Of a stretch of DNA of 42,262 bases, positions 1 through 8,673 are shown one piece after another. How positions within the stretch are numbered: the stretch's first letter is position 1; every line of letters starts with the position of its first letter. This stretch comes from JAAELZ01 sp965237485. Its GTDB lineage: Bacteria > Pseudomonadota > Gammaproteobacteria > Arenicellales > Poriferihabitantaceae. The position numbers were made by a program, and so were the translations under genes. The DNA is taken from positions 1 to 42,262 of the forward strand of contig CBDEFQ010000002.1 of the NCBI GenBank assembly GCA_965237485.1, given 5' to 3'. The notes beneath the pieces were generated by a model. The model was given only the letters and a program-made list of their open reading frames with translations, was not told the DNA's origin and ran no database searches.

Positions 1-2651
1 AACGCGGCAATGCGTTCCTGCTCCCAAAACGCCTCGAAGCTATCGGGTATATCACTAGCGTCACCAATATTCGGTAAGTTCTGGTCGATAAATTTAGCAA
101 TCAGCTCTCTTTTGCTTCTTAACTCAAGTTCACCGCCAACGGTGTCCAAGATTAACTTTCGTAACTTAGCGGCTTCGGCATCACCAGCCTCGTACAAGTT
201 TGCCAACAATACGAGAATGTAGTTAACATTGATTACATCTCGGTGAATCAACTCCAATTCAAAATCAACGTCTTCTAGAATCGAAGCTTTCTCTGTTTGG
301 TTATCACTTTTAACCTTATCGTATAGATCAAGATAAGCACTTTTATAATCAGCGAATTGCTGAGCCGTTAGCGACAAATCGTCATTATCGAATTCAGCGA
401 ATGACTCCAACACATTACGCAAACGCATTAACTCCCGGAATACTTTTACAAAGTGCAGTTCATTGTCTTCGCCAACCAGATTGGCAGCGCTTTTAACCGT
501 CGGCGCGACTTTGAACAATTCCACTACTGCACTATTGAACGCATCCACATACTCTTCATACGGTGGTATAAAAACTTCTTCCTTGGCCTTCACGTTAGCA
601 AATAACGCCAGTGCCTCATCCGTTTGCTTTTTGAGATTACGAAAAACAACAATGTTTCCCTGTGACTTCACCTCATTCAATATACGGTTGGTGCGCGAGT
701 AAGCCTGTATCAAACCGTGGTATCTGAGGTTTTTATCTACGTAGAGCGTATTTAGAGGCTTACTGTCAAAACCCGTCAAGAACATGTTAACCACTAGCAA
801 TATGTCAATCTTGCGCTCTTTAACTTTTTTAGCAATGTCTTGGTAATATTGATAAAACGATTTGCTATCTTTGGTAGTGAACTTGGTGCCAAACAAACCA
901 TTGTAATCACCAATAAATTGCTCCAATTTGTCACGGCTGTGGGTGTTCACATAATAGCTTTGTTGCATTTCATTGCTGGTGTTTAGCACCCCGTCTGCAT
1001 CCTTATCTTCTTCATTCGCGGAGTAACTAAAGATGGTACCAATGTTTAAATTGTGTTTTCCTTCCTGCTTTTTCTGTGTAAACAGTTCATAATATTTAAT
1101 CAAAGTCTCTATCGAGCTAACACAGAACATCGCCGTAAATTCACGGTCACGGGTTTTGATGGGATGATGCTGCAGAATGTAGTCCGTTATTTTTTCTAAA
1201 CGCGCGGGGGAATCCATCAACTCCTTGGTGTCGATGCCCTCCACCTCCACCTCAATATCTATTTCGTTGGCTTTCTTATCTTTACGTTTATAGCGCCCAA
1301 CATACTCCACCGCAAACTTGAGAACATTCTCATCTTTTATCGCGTCAGTAATCACATAAGAATGTAACTGCTGGTGGAACAAATCCTTGGTCGTGTGCTT
1401 TTTACCCGTTGTAGTCGCTGCGTTCACGGCAAAGATCGGTGTGCCTGTAAACCCGAACAATTGGTGATTTCTAAAAAAACCACAAATACGTTGGTGCGTG
1501 TCACCGAATTGACTGCGGTGGCATTCGTCGAAGATGAAAATGATCTGCTCGTCACGCAGCGCGTCCATCTGCTTGAGGTAGGCTTGCTTGCTAATCGCTG
1601 TGTTCAGCTTCTGCAAGGTCGTTACGATCAACTTGGTATCCGCATCAGTGAACTGGCTCACCAGCTTCTTCGTGTTGTTGGTGCTATCGACGCTGCCTTT
1701 GCTGAAGCCGTTAAATTCTTTAATCGTTTGGTAATCCAAATCCTTGCGGTCCACGCAGAATACCACTTTGTGCACATCTGGTAGGCCAGTCATTATCTGT
1801 GCCGCTTTAAATGACGTCAAGGTTTTACCCGACCCCGTGGTGTGCCAAATGTAGCCGTTGGCATTTTCAAGGGGTGGATTTATTACCCGTTCCACAATGG
1901 CCTCAGTGGCGTAGTATTGATACGGGCGCAGCACCATCAATATCTTATCGGTCTCGTTCAGCACGACATATTTGCCAATCATCGTGCCGAGATGGGCTGG
2001 GTTCAAGAATGCATCAGCAAAGGCACTTAACTCACGGATGGTTTTGTTATCCTTCTGTGCCCAATAAAAAGTCTGCTTAAACGATTGTCGCCGCGCGTTA
2101 GCGTAATATTTGGTGTTCACTCCGTTGCTGATGACAAAGAGCTGGACAAAGTGGAACAGCCCGTGGCCACTCCAGAAGCTGTGTTTTTGGTAACGCTGGA
2201 TCTGGTTGAAGGCCTCCTTCATCTCCAGCCCGCGCCGCTTCAATTCGATCTGTACCAACGGCAAACCATTGACGAAGATAGTCACGTCATAGCGGTTCTT
2301 GTAGCTGCCCTCCATCTTCACTTGCTGGGTCACTTGGTAACTGTTACGCAGCGGGTCGACCGAATCAAAGAACGCTAGGTAAACTGTCTCGCCATTTTCT
2401 TTTTCCAGCTTCATCCTATCGCGCAGCGTCTTCGCCTTGCTGAATACTCCGGCTGTTTTATTTAGGTGATGCAACACTTTGATGAACTCACCATCAGTCA
2501 GTTGCACCCCATTAAAAGCCTCCAGTTGCGCCTTCAAATTCGTCAACATCGACGCCTCGTCCATCACTGCTGCTGGTTCATAGCCCAGACGAATCAGCTG
2601 TTCAACCAGCTTATCTTCGAGAACTTGTTCAGGCTGGAGCTTAACAATCAT
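1..2651 (-). CDS. hsdR: Type I restriction enzyme endonuclease/translocase subunit HsdR (3' end beyond window)
   Basis: The motor and nuclease subunit of a type I restriction-modification complex. It cuts unmodified DNA after ATP-driven translocation. Translating the minus strand from the ATG at 2651 gives 883 open codons that run off the left edge, so the C-terminus is missing. The nuclease core is visible as Asp122 and QIELK at about 134-138. The SF2 motor follows, with Walker A TGSGKT at about 272-277, DECH at about 375-378 and TGTP shortly after. Family members are usually about 1000 residues, so most of the protein is here. It starts 22 bp downstream of the fic stop and is the last gene of hsdM-hsdS-fic-hsdR, so it is probably co-transcribed. 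The reading frame shows no internal stop in the part translated. Confidence 0.95.
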   Translation of the reverse strand, partial: MIVKLQPEQVLEDKLVEQLIRLGYEPAAVMDEASMLTNLKAQLEAFNGVQLTDGEFIKVLHHLNKTAGVFSKAKTLRDRMKLEKENGETVYLAFFDSVDPLRNSYQVTQQVKMEGSYKNRYDVTIFVNGLPLVQIELKRRGLEMKEAFNQIQRYQKHSFWSGHGLFHFVQLFVISNGVNTKYYANARRQSFKQTFYWAQKDNKTIRELSAFADAFLNPAHLGTMIGKYVVLNETDKILMVLRPYQYYATEAIVERVINPPLENANGYIWHTTGSGKTLTSFKAAQIMTGLPDVHKVVFCVDRKDLDYQTIKEFNGFSKGSVDSTNNTKKLVSQFTDADTKLIVTTLQKLNTAISKQAYLKQMDALRDEQIIFIFDECHRSQFGDTHQRICGFFRNHQLFGFTGTPIFAVNAATTTGKKHTTKDLFHQQLHSYVITDAIKDENVLKFAVEYVGRYKRKDKKANEIDIEVEVEGIDTKELMDSPARLEKITDYILQHHPIKTRDREFTAMFCVSSIETLIKYYELFTQKKQEGKHNLNIGTIFSYSANEEDKDADGVLNTSNEMQQSYYVNTHSRDKLEQFIGDYNGLFGTKFTTKDSKSFYQYYQDIAKKVKERKIDILLVVNMFLTGFDSKPLNTLYVDKNLRYHGLIQAYSRTNRILNEVKSQGNIVVFRNLKKQTDEALALFANVKAKEEVFIPPYEEYVDAFNSAVVELFKVAPTVKSAANLVGEDNELHFVKVFRELMRLRNVLESFAEFDNDDLSLTAQQFADYKSAYLDLYDKVKSDNQTEKASILEDVDFELELIHRDVINVNYILVLLANLYEAGDAEAAKLRKLILDTVGGELELRSKRELIAKFIDQNLPNIGDASDIPDSFEAFWEQERIAA

Positions 2652-2673
2652 GTCCTTATCGCAAGCAATACTG

Positions 2674-3681
2674 TTACGGTTGAACTAAAAAGTAGTGCCC
2701 AGATTTTCGAGTACCCCTTTTCTCCATCAGCCCCTCCTCAACCAGTGGGTTGATGATATTCAATGCACCTTGACGGGAAACCTTCAAAATTTTCCAAATC
2801 TCAGCGGGCGCCAAACTGCCATGATCGCGTAACAGGCCCAATAAATGCTCTTGGCGTGGCGTGAGCGTCATTTTCTGCTGTTTCGAACCTTGAAGCTTTT
2901 GCAACCTCAACCACACTCGTTCAAGGGTTTCTCGCAGCCCCTTAGCTGAATACTCTAGCCATTGGGTCAAATCTTCGCCTTCTGTTCGAACTTGAGATAA
3001 AGCCGCATAGTAAGCGGGTCGATTTTCCCAATAATACTCATCTACAGAAAACAAGTAGTGGGAATCGAACCCGCTCCGATACATGTCCCACAACGCCAAT
3101 GCACGCCCAGTTCTGCCGTTGCCATCGGCAAAGGGGTGAATATCTTCAAAACGATAGTGTAGGATTGCCGAGCTAAGCACAGGAGAAAGAGATTTCGAGT
3201 CGGTATTCCACCATTCCAGTAATTCGAACATCAATGGTGAAACCTCATTTGGAGCAGGGGGTACATGCCCACCGACTTGCACAGAGATAGTCCGGTAAGC
3301 CCCTGCACCACCTTGGTCCATGACTTCCTCGGCCAATAGAAGATGCAGCTTGAACAAGTGCTCGTGGCGGATAGTTTTAATTTGGCTATTTTTTTCAATA
3401 AAACGCAATCCAGCAAAGTAATTCAAAACTTCGCGTTGCGACCGCCTGTCCGAGGCCACCAGTTCGCGTCCTTCCTCCAGCGCCCGCACTTGTTCCAAGG
3501 TGAGCGGGTTACCTTCAATCGCCGTAGAAGCATGGCCATTACGGGTGCGGGTATCTTTTTGCAAAGCCGGAATCCAGGGCAAGGCAACGCTCGCCCCTTC
3601 GATCCGTTCACGTATTGCCGCAATCTCTTCCACCAACGAAAGCAATTGAGGGGTAATGGAGAATCGCGGCTGATAAGACAT
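2674..3681 (-). CDS. Fic-domain protein (predicted AMP transferase) with C-terminal winged helix, inside the hsd operon
   Basis: A 335-residue Fic/DOC family protein, predicted to transfer AMP (or another nucleotide) from ATP to a hydroxyl on a target protein. The catalytic motif HPFADGNGRTGR is intact at about 182-193. An N-terminal inhibitory motif, STAIEG at about 52-57, fits the (S/T)xxxE(G/N) self-inhibition helix, as in class II Fic proteins. The last ~65 residues look like a winged-helix DNA-binding domain (SLAPAEIWKILKVSRQGAL then a basic wing). I chose the ATG at 3681; a TTG lies one codon upstream. No Shine-Dalgarno is visible because the upstream bases are a repeat array. It lies between hsdS and hsdR, an arrangement known from other type I loci. 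Its target is unknown; autoregulation through the winged helix is inference. Confidence 0.92.
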   Translation of the reverse strand: MSYQPRFSITPQLLSLVEEIAAIRERIEGASVALPWIPALQKDTRTRNGHASTAIEGNPLTLEQVRALEEGRELVASDRRSQREVLNYFAGLRFIEKNSQIKTIRHEHLFKLHLLLAEEVMDQGGAGAYRTISVQVGGHVPPAPNEVSPLMFELLEWWNTDSKSLSPVLSSAILHYRFEDIHPFADGNGRTGRALALWDMYRSGFDSHYLFSVDEYYWENRPAYYAALSQVRTEGEDLTQWLEYSAKGLRETLERVWLRLQKLQGSKQQKMTLTPRQEHLLGLLRDHGSLAPAEIWKILKVSRQGALNIINPLVEEGLMEKRGTRKSGHYFLVQP

Positions 3682-3683
3682 CA

Positions 3684-3761
3684 AATAAGTAAACTATAAG
3701 TCAAGTTATTAGTCAAGTGATGTCTATTATTAGTCCAATATAAGTCAAGTTATTAGTCCAA
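3684..3761 (-). promoter_or_regulatory. Phased short-repeat array in front of fic, candidate operator
   Basis: Six copies of a 10-11 bp unit, consensus TTG(G)ACTWATA on the minus strand, start at + positions 3684 (imperfect), 3695, 3707, 3728, 3739 and 3751. They form two three-unit blocks with spacings of 11 and 12 bp, repeated with a 44-bp period. The copies at 3695-3716 and 3739-3760 match at 21 of 22 bases. The array begins 3 bp before the fic ATG and fills the space where its promoter and ribosome site should be. One-helical-turn spacing suggests cooperative binding of a protein on one DNA face. The Fic winged helix is the obvious candidate, by inference. Confidence 0.6.
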
Positions 3762-3796
3762 GGGCGAATTCATGGAAATCCAATCCAATCTAGACA

Positions 3797-4411
3797 TTAG
3801 ACAAACATCTGCTGGAGCAACCCACGTTTGAAGGTTTGGGTCTCGGTGATCTGGGTGGCGACGCTTTCGATCTTGCGGTCGATGGTGGAAAGGAAGTCAG
3901 CGATCTTTGTTTGTTCAGCCAAAGCAGGAACTCTAACAGTAATCTTCTTCAGTTCTACAGTTGTAATTCCCTGAATAGATGTGCCCTGTGCATACCTTTT
4001 TAATAGACTCTGATTAAAGACGAAGTAGTAACCCAAATACATTAGGCTTTCCTTCCGTGGTGTGAAATTTGAGAAGTCTTGGCTAGTGCAGACCTCCTCA
4101 GTGGAGATAGCTAATTTTCCAACACCAACTCGACTAATAAATAGAATGCTGTTTGCTGAAACAAGTTTGGTAGCTGAGTCCTTGATGGCTGCTTGGGTGA
4201 TGAAGCGGTGCTTCTGGATTTCGGTGATTGATGAATCGGAAATGTCCGAGCTGGAAATCCACGGGATATTTCCCTGCCAGTAAGAATCATTGCTAGTATC
4301 AGGCGTCCCACCGCCTGTGAAGATTCCAAGCTCCCCCAACTTCTTCTCCTCCCAATTGGGGAAGTCGTTGCCGTTGTCGTCGAAGCGGATGGCAGGCTCA
4401 ATGAAACTCAT
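3797..4411 (-). CDS. hsdS: Half-length type I specificity subunit HsdS (single target-recognition domain)
   Basis: DNA-recognition subunit of the type I complex, 204 residues; typical HsdS proteins have about 400 residues and two target-recognition domains. It begins with the family opening (PNWEEKKLGEL at about 18-28), followed by one recognition domain of about 130 residues. A single conserved coiled-coil segment follows (LAEQTKIADFLSTIDRKIES) and then the standard ending FKRGLLQQMFV. There is thus one domain and one spacer helix with normal ends. Its ATG overlaps the hsdM stop as ATGA, implying translational coupling. The 112 bp between its stop and fic are too short to hold a second domain. 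It may act as a homodimer recognising a palindromic split site, or be a remnant of a deleted full-length gene. Confidence 0.9.
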   Translation of the reverse strand: MSFIEPAIRFDDNGNDFPNWEEKKLGELGIFTGGGTPDTSNDSYWQGNIPWISSSDISDSSITEIQKHRFITQAAIKDSATKLVSANSILFISRVGVGKLAISTEEVCTSQDFSNFTPRKESLMYLGYYFVFNQSLLKRYAQGTSIQGITTVELKKITVRVPALAEQTKIADFLSTIDRKIESVATQITETQTFKRGLLQQMFV

Positions 4412-5985
4412 GAAAATGGTGTCCTGATACCCAGTTCCTTACAAAACTCCGCGATGACCTTGCCCGTCTCGCCCATCTCTTTATCCAAAGTCATCAGCTT
4501 CTCAGACACATCCGCCAGATCGACCAGCTCCTCTTCTTCAAAAGTATCGACGTAGCGCGGGAGGTTGAGGTTGTAGTCGTTTTCCGCAACCTCGCTTAAG
4601 CTTGCAACGTGACTGAATTTCTCGATGCTTTCCCGCTTTCGATAGGTACTGACGATACGGTCGATGTCGTCTGGACGGAGGTGATTTTGGTTGCCGACTT
4701 TTTCAAAGTTTTCCTCTCCGCCAGCATCAATGAAGAGGATGTCGCCAAGGTTCTCCCGCTGTTTCTTCAGCACCAAAATACAGGTGGGGATGCTAGTGCC
4801 GAAAAAGATATTGGCGGGGAGACCGATAACCGCATCGAGCCAGTTGCGGTCCTCGATAAGGTAGCGGCGGATGTGTCCCTCGGCGGCACCTCGAAATAGC
4901 ACGCCGTGCGGCAGAACGCAGGCCATGGTCGCGCCGCTGTCGAGGTGATGCGCCATGTGCTGCACAAAAGCAAAATCAGCCTTGGTCTTGGGTGCGAGTT
5001 TGCCGTAAGCACTGAAGCGCTCATCATTCTCCAGCACTGAATCAGCCGACCAATGCGCCGAAAAAGGCGGGTTGGCCACAATCGCCTCAAACCTTAATTC
5101 CTTATGTTCGGGTGCTGGATGTTCCAAGGTGTCTTCGTTTTTTAGGTCGAAGCGTTGATAATGCACTCCATACAATATCATGTTCATTCGCGCCAAATTA
5201 TAAGTCGTCGGGTTGCGCTCTTGGCCATAAAAACAGCCCACTTCCTGCACCTCTTTGGCCACGCGCAACAACAAGGAGCCAGAACCACAAGTTGGGTCAT
5301 ACACATTCTTTAAACTTGATTTCCCTGTAGTGACAATTTGCGCAAGAATAGTGCTGACTGTTTGCGGGGTATAAAACTCGCCGGCTTTCTTTCCAGCGCC
5401 ACTGGCAAATTGCCCAATTAAAAATTCGTATGCATCGCCTAACACATCGGCCTGCGTATCATCTAAGCGAAAATCTATTTGATTAAGGTGCACCAGCACT
5501 TTTGCTATCAGCTGGTTTTTTGCCGTTTCTCCCTTGCCTAATTTGGAAGATCCTAAGTCTATGTCTTCAAACAAGCCTTCGAAGTCTTCTTCACTAGCAT
5601 GGCCCATGGTGCTGCCTTCAATGTGCTTAAGGACAGCAGTGAGTTCACCCAAAATAAAGTTGTCTGTTTGTTGGGCACCTTTGGCAGCAACAGTGCTAAA
5701 CAATTCAGAGGGTTTGAGAAAATAACCTAAGGCATCAATCGATTCTTGCTTAATCGCTTCAAGCATCTGTTGCCCTTCGGTAGAGTCTTCATCAAGCACT
5801 TCAAACACTAAGCCATCATTTCGTAATATACCGTTGGCAAATTGGTACATGCGCTCGGACAAGTACTTGTAGAAGATAAAGCCAAGGATGTAGTCACGAA
5901 ACTCATCCGCACCCATCTTACCGCGCAAGGTGTTAGCGATATCCCATAGCTTAGTTTGTAGTTCTTTTTTTTGCGCTTCTGACAT
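4408..5985 (-). CDS. hsdM: Type I DNA methyltransferase subunit HsdM (N6-adenine)
   Basis: Modification subunit of the type I system, 525 residues, transferring methyl from S-adenosylmethionine to adenine N6 in the site chosen by HsdS. The N-terminal helical HsdM domain spans about 1-150 (LWDIANTLRGKM and the IFYKYLSER region). SAM-binding motif I DPTCGSG is at about 230-236 and the catalytic motif IV NPPF at about 305-308. Length and motif order are normal for the family, with no lesions. It is the first gene of the operon. The 123 bp upstream (5986-6108) separate it from hyi and should hold the operon promoter, although I cannot assign -35/-10 boxes with confidence. Confidence 0.97.
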   Translation of the reverse strand: MSEAQKKELQTKLWDIANTLRGKMGADEFRDYILGFIFYKYLSERMYQFANGILRNDGLVFEVLDEDSTEGQQMLEAIKQESIDALGYFLKPSELFSTVAAKGAQQTDNFILGELTAVLKHIEGSTMGHASEEDFEGLFEDIDLGSSKLGKGETAKNQLIAKVLVHLNQIDFRLDDTQADVLGDAYEFLIGQFASGAGKKAGEFYTPQTVSTILAQIVTTGKSSLKNVYDPTCGSGSLLLRVAKEVQEVGCFYGQERNPTTYNLARMNMILYGVHYQRFDLKNEDTLEHPAPEHKELRFEAIVANPPFSAHWSADSVLENDERFSAYGKLAPKTKADFAFVQHMAHHLDSGATMACVLPHGVLFRGAAEGHIRRYLIEDRNWLDAVIGLPANIFFGTSIPTCILVLKKQRENLGDILFIDAGGEENFEKVGNQNHLRPDDIDRIVSTYRKRESIEKFSHVASLSEVAENDYNLNLPRYVDTFEEEELVDLADVSEKLMTLDKEMGETGKVIAEFCKELGIRTPFS

Positions 5986-6108
5986 GTTTGAGAATTATTT
6001 ATTTAAGACTATCGTTACAACTCCATTCACCTAATTTAAGCGCTGGCACCTAATTCGTTAGCTTTGTTTATCCAATTATTACATTCCTTAGGCCTTTAGG
6101 CACGAAAA

Positions 6109-6897
6109 TTAAGTTCTGTCAGAGCTTGCCACCCCGCACCTAAATTTCTCCATCCAACCTAAACCCTCTTCGACTGTTGACACCGGATGGTATTCAGCAC
6201 CAACGGCTCCGTTATATTCTATAGCGTTTAACGCCTCAACCACCTCTTGGTAATCAAGTTCTCCGTGATCAGGTTCTTGTCGGTCAGGAACAGAGGCAAT
6301 TTGTATATGGCCAATAACGGACTTTAGTTTTAGTATTCGTTTTGCAACTTCCCCTTCCATCCGCTGTACATGATAACAATCAAATAGTAGTTTCAAATTA
6401 TTTGTGCCAAGTTCGTCTATTATGTGGGCAGCTTGCTTTGTAGTTCGTAGCAAATAACCCGGAACATCGAAATGATTGAGTGGTTCGATGAGAATGTTAA
6501 TTCCTTCAGACTCCCCTCTTGCGCAAGCATAACTTAAGCTTTCGAGAAAGCAATCATGGCCTTCTTGGCCATTTGCTAATCCCGCCATTACATGAACAAA
6601 TGGAGTTTGAATTGCAGCTGCGTATTCAATGGCTTGATCAATAGCAACTCGCGCTTCTGCTTCCCTGCCATTCAGTGCGCTCAGACCAAACTCTCCGAAT
6701 TGAGGATTGCCCCGTTCTGTGTTAATTGACAACATAGGTAAACCCGTTTGCGCCAAGACTTCTTTTAATTCCAAAACTGGGGTGTCATAGGGCCAGTGGC
6801 ACTCGACCGCATCGAAGCCGGCTCTTTTAGCTGCGGGTACTCGCTCGATTAGTGGCAACTCGGTCCATAAAAACCCTAAATTTGCGGAAAGCATCAT
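6109..6897 (-). CDS. Hydroxypyruvate isomerase family protein (TIM barrel)
   Basis: A 262-residue AP-endonuclease-like TIM barrel of the hydroxypyruvate isomerase family (Hyi/OtnI), which interconvert hydroxypyruvate and tartronate semialdehyde or act on related 2-oxo acids. It opens with the family-type SANLGFLWTELPLIERV. Expected metal/catalytic positions are visible: Glu138 in EPLN, Asp173 in FDCYH, and Glu235 in GAEYHP. Two ATG codons occur in tandem at the start; either may be used. It lies 15 bp downstream of a GlxR/GarR-like reductase gene, and the two form a plausible two-enzyme unit. No glyoxylate carboligase is nearby, so the substrate source is unclear. OtnI (2-oxo-tetronate isomerase) activity is an alternative. 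Confidence 0.85.
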   Translation of the reverse strand: MMLSANLGFLWTELPLIERVPAAKRAGFDAVECHWPYDTPVLELKEVLAQTGLPMLSINTERGNPQFGEFGLSALNGREAEARVAIDQAIEYAAAIQTPFVHVMAGLANGQEGHDCFLESLSYACARGESEGINILIEPLNHFDVPGYLLRTTKQAAHIIDELGTNNLKLLFDCYHVQRMEGEVAKRILKLKSVIGHIQIASVPDRQEPDHGELDYQEVVEALNAIEYNGAVGAEYHPVSTVEEGLGWMEKFRCGVASSDRT

Positions 6898-6912
6898 TTT
6901 GTTTGACTGATT

Positions 6913-7782
6913 CTATACTTTATTTAGATTTTCTAAGTGGAGCAGAAGAGAGCTATGGTCGAGATTTTTTCCACCGTTTTCTACATGCTCTGTATACATC
7001 TCGAGAATCAGCTTAGAGACTGGCAATTCAACTCCCAGTTGATTCGCTTGGTCGACGATATTGTTCATGTCTTTTAGTTGAATACTGGACATTGCCCCTG
7101 GCTCGAAGTCGCGGTCTAGCATTCGCTGACCGTGTACCGATAAGATTTTACTGTCGGCGAAGCCGCCCATTAATGCTTGCCGCATGGCAGCTGGGTCAGC
7201 ACCGCCTTGTTCAGCTAGAAATATCGCTTCTGATACCGCGCCGATGGTAATGCCGACAATTAGCTGATTGCATAATTTAGCCAACTGTCCACTGCCGTTA
7301 GGGCCCACTAAAGTTGGCCTACCCATAGCTTGAAATAGTGACATGCATCGATCAAACACCGATTGCTCGCCCCCCACCATAATCGCCAAGCTGCCAGCTT
7401 GAGCACCGCCCGTGCCGCCAGATACCGGCGCATCAAGATAATTAATCTCACGGCTATTACACAAAACAGCATGCTGCTTAGCCGCTCTCGGGGTAATAGA
7501 GCTCATATCAATCAGTACCGTAGTCGAATCAATCTGCTTGTATAAGCCCGAATCGAATAAAACTGCATTCACCGCTTTATCATCTGTGAGCATGGTTATT
7601 ACCACATCGACGTCTTGCAGTGCTTCTTCCGCAGAATTTGCAAGCCGCGCGCCTTGCTCACCTAAGGCGAGTGACTTGGCTACTGAGCGATTCCACACAC
7701 TTACATTAAACCCTGCCTTTATCAAATTAATAACCATAGGGCTACCCATCAGCCCAGTACCAATAAAGCCAACTTTATTCAT
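6913..7782 (-). CDS. Beta-hydroxyacid dehydrogenase, likely tartronate semialdehyde (2-hydroxy-3-oxopropionate) reductase
   Basis: A 289-residue NAD(P)-dependent beta-hydroxyacid dehydrogenase. The N-terminal Rossmann motif GTGLMG is at about 8-13, the substrate-binding signature DAPVSGG at about 117-123, and the catalytic Lys169 with Asn172 lies in LAKLCNQLIVG. The length is standard for GarR/GlxR and 3-hydroxyisobutyrate dehydrogenase. Pairing with the Hyi-like gene favours tartronate semialdehyde reductase, which makes glycerate, but motif reading cannot separate it from 3-hydroxyisobutyrate dehydrogenase or LtnD-type enzymes. It is the first gene of the pair, with 163 bp upstream shared with the divergent gene at 7946. 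A second member of the same superfamily lies at 40768-41727. Confidence 0.87.
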   Translation of the reverse strand: MNKVGFIGTGLMGSPMVINLIKAGFNVSVWNRSVAKSLALGEQGARLANSAEEALQDVDVVITMLTDDKAVNAVLFDSGLYKQIDSTTVLIDMSSITPRAAKQHAVLCNSREINYLDAPVSGGTGGAQAGSLAIMVGGEQSVFDRCMSLFQAMGRPTLVGPNGSGQLAKLCNQLIVGITIGAVSEAIFLAEQGGADPAAMRQALMGGFADSKILSVHGQRMLDRDFEPGAMSSIQLKDMNNIVDQANQLGVELPVSKLILEMYTEHVENGGKNLDHSSLLLHLENLNKV

Positions 7783-7945
7783 GACATCTAAAAATCAATT
7801 CCACACCAACGCAAGATAACCTTGCTTATCAATTAACACAACCCGAAAGGTGATATCATCGACCTTAACGCCATACCAAGGACATCGTGAAACCAAAATA
7901 GAGTGAGCCCAACAAAGGCTTAACACCCAAAGTCAATCTAAGTTC

Positions 7946-8569
7946 ATGACCCCTAGTTTAAAAGAAATTACTTTACAAGGTGAACCGATACGGCCCTCCA
8001 AGATTGTCTGTGTTGGCCGAAATTACGCGGAGCACATTGAAGAGCTAGGGAATGAAATTCCCGATGAAATGGTGTTGTTTGTTAAACCAAATTCGGCAAT
8101 TGCGGACGAATTACTGGCTTCCAGCATTGAGCCTATCCACTTTGAAAGTGAACTAAGCTTTTTGGTACAAGATCAACAGTTTGTTGCTGTCGCTTTTGGC
8201 CTGGATTTAACCAAACGCGAGTTACAATCTAGTTTAAAAGAAAAAGGCCTGCCTTGGGCCCGAGCAAAATCGTTTGATGGTGCAGCGGTATTCGGTGATT
8301 TCATACCCATTGCCCAAAATTGGAGTGAGCTACGCTTGGAATTGCGTGTCAATTACGAGTTAAAACAACAAGGCGGAGTGGAGCAAATGCTACACAAGCC
8401 GTTTGAAATTCTAGAAGAAATTCAGTCTTTTATGACGCTCAATGACGGGGATATTGTGATGACCGGCACGCCCAAAGGTGTTGGTGCCCTAGAAAGAGAA
8501 CGGCTATATGAGGGCAGCTTATTTAATGCGGACGAGTTGCTGGCTGAAAGCCAATGGATTGCCCGATGA
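7946..8569 (+). CDS. Fumarylacetoacetate hydrolase-fold protein
   Basis: A 207-residue protein of the FAH superfamily, whose members hydrolyse C-C bonds in acylpyruvates or decarboxylate oxaloacetate using a divalent metal. Visible are CVGRNYAEH near the N-terminus, LFVKPNSAI, a metal-binding acidic segment around ESELSFLV, and the C-terminal TGTPKGVG signature. It belongs to the short single-domain branch (YcgM/FAHD1-like). One difference is that the usual E.E...D metal spacing (HxEGELAVVI-like) appears here as HFESELSFLV. The start ATG at 7946 lacks a clear Shine-Dalgarno. The gene is alone on the plus strand, divergent from the dehydrogenase and convergent with the GFA gene. The substrate cannot be told from sequence. 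Confidence 0.85.
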   Translation: MTPSLKEITLQGEPIRPSKIVCVGRNYAEHIEELGNEIPDEMVLFVKPNSAIADELLASSIEPIHFESELSFLVQDQQFVAVAFGLDLTKRELQSSLKEKGLPWARAKSFDGAAVFGDFIPIAQNWSELRLELRVNYELKQQGGVEQMLHKPFEILEEIQSFMTLNDGDIVMTGTPKGVGALERERLYEGSLFNADELLAESQWIAR

Positions 8570-8673
8570 TGAACGCGTAATTTTAATCGGCATCATCACA
8601 TACCTTTATATAGAAAAAATATAGGCCACGGCGCACAGCACCCTAGCCTAATATTTCGACTAAGTTAACCCTA

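Noticed and set aside
1374..2753. Plus-strand open frames across the left end (hsdR region)
   Set aside because: They are antisense shadows of hsdR, whose minus-strand frame carries all the type I restriction motifs.
3684..3761. Repeat array near fic as a CRISPR
   Set aside because: Units are only 10-11 bp with spacers shorter than a helical turn. There are no cas genes. It fits an operator instead.
3685..3796. A missing second recognition domain of HsdS hidden by a frameshift
   Set aside because: Only 112 bp lie between hsdS and fic, far too little for a ~150-residue domain, and the HsdS C-terminus is canonical.
8570..8673. Bidirectional terminator between the FAH-fold and GFA genes
   Set aside because: The CCTTTATAT...ATATAGG stem is imperfect and weak; it could not be called with confidence.
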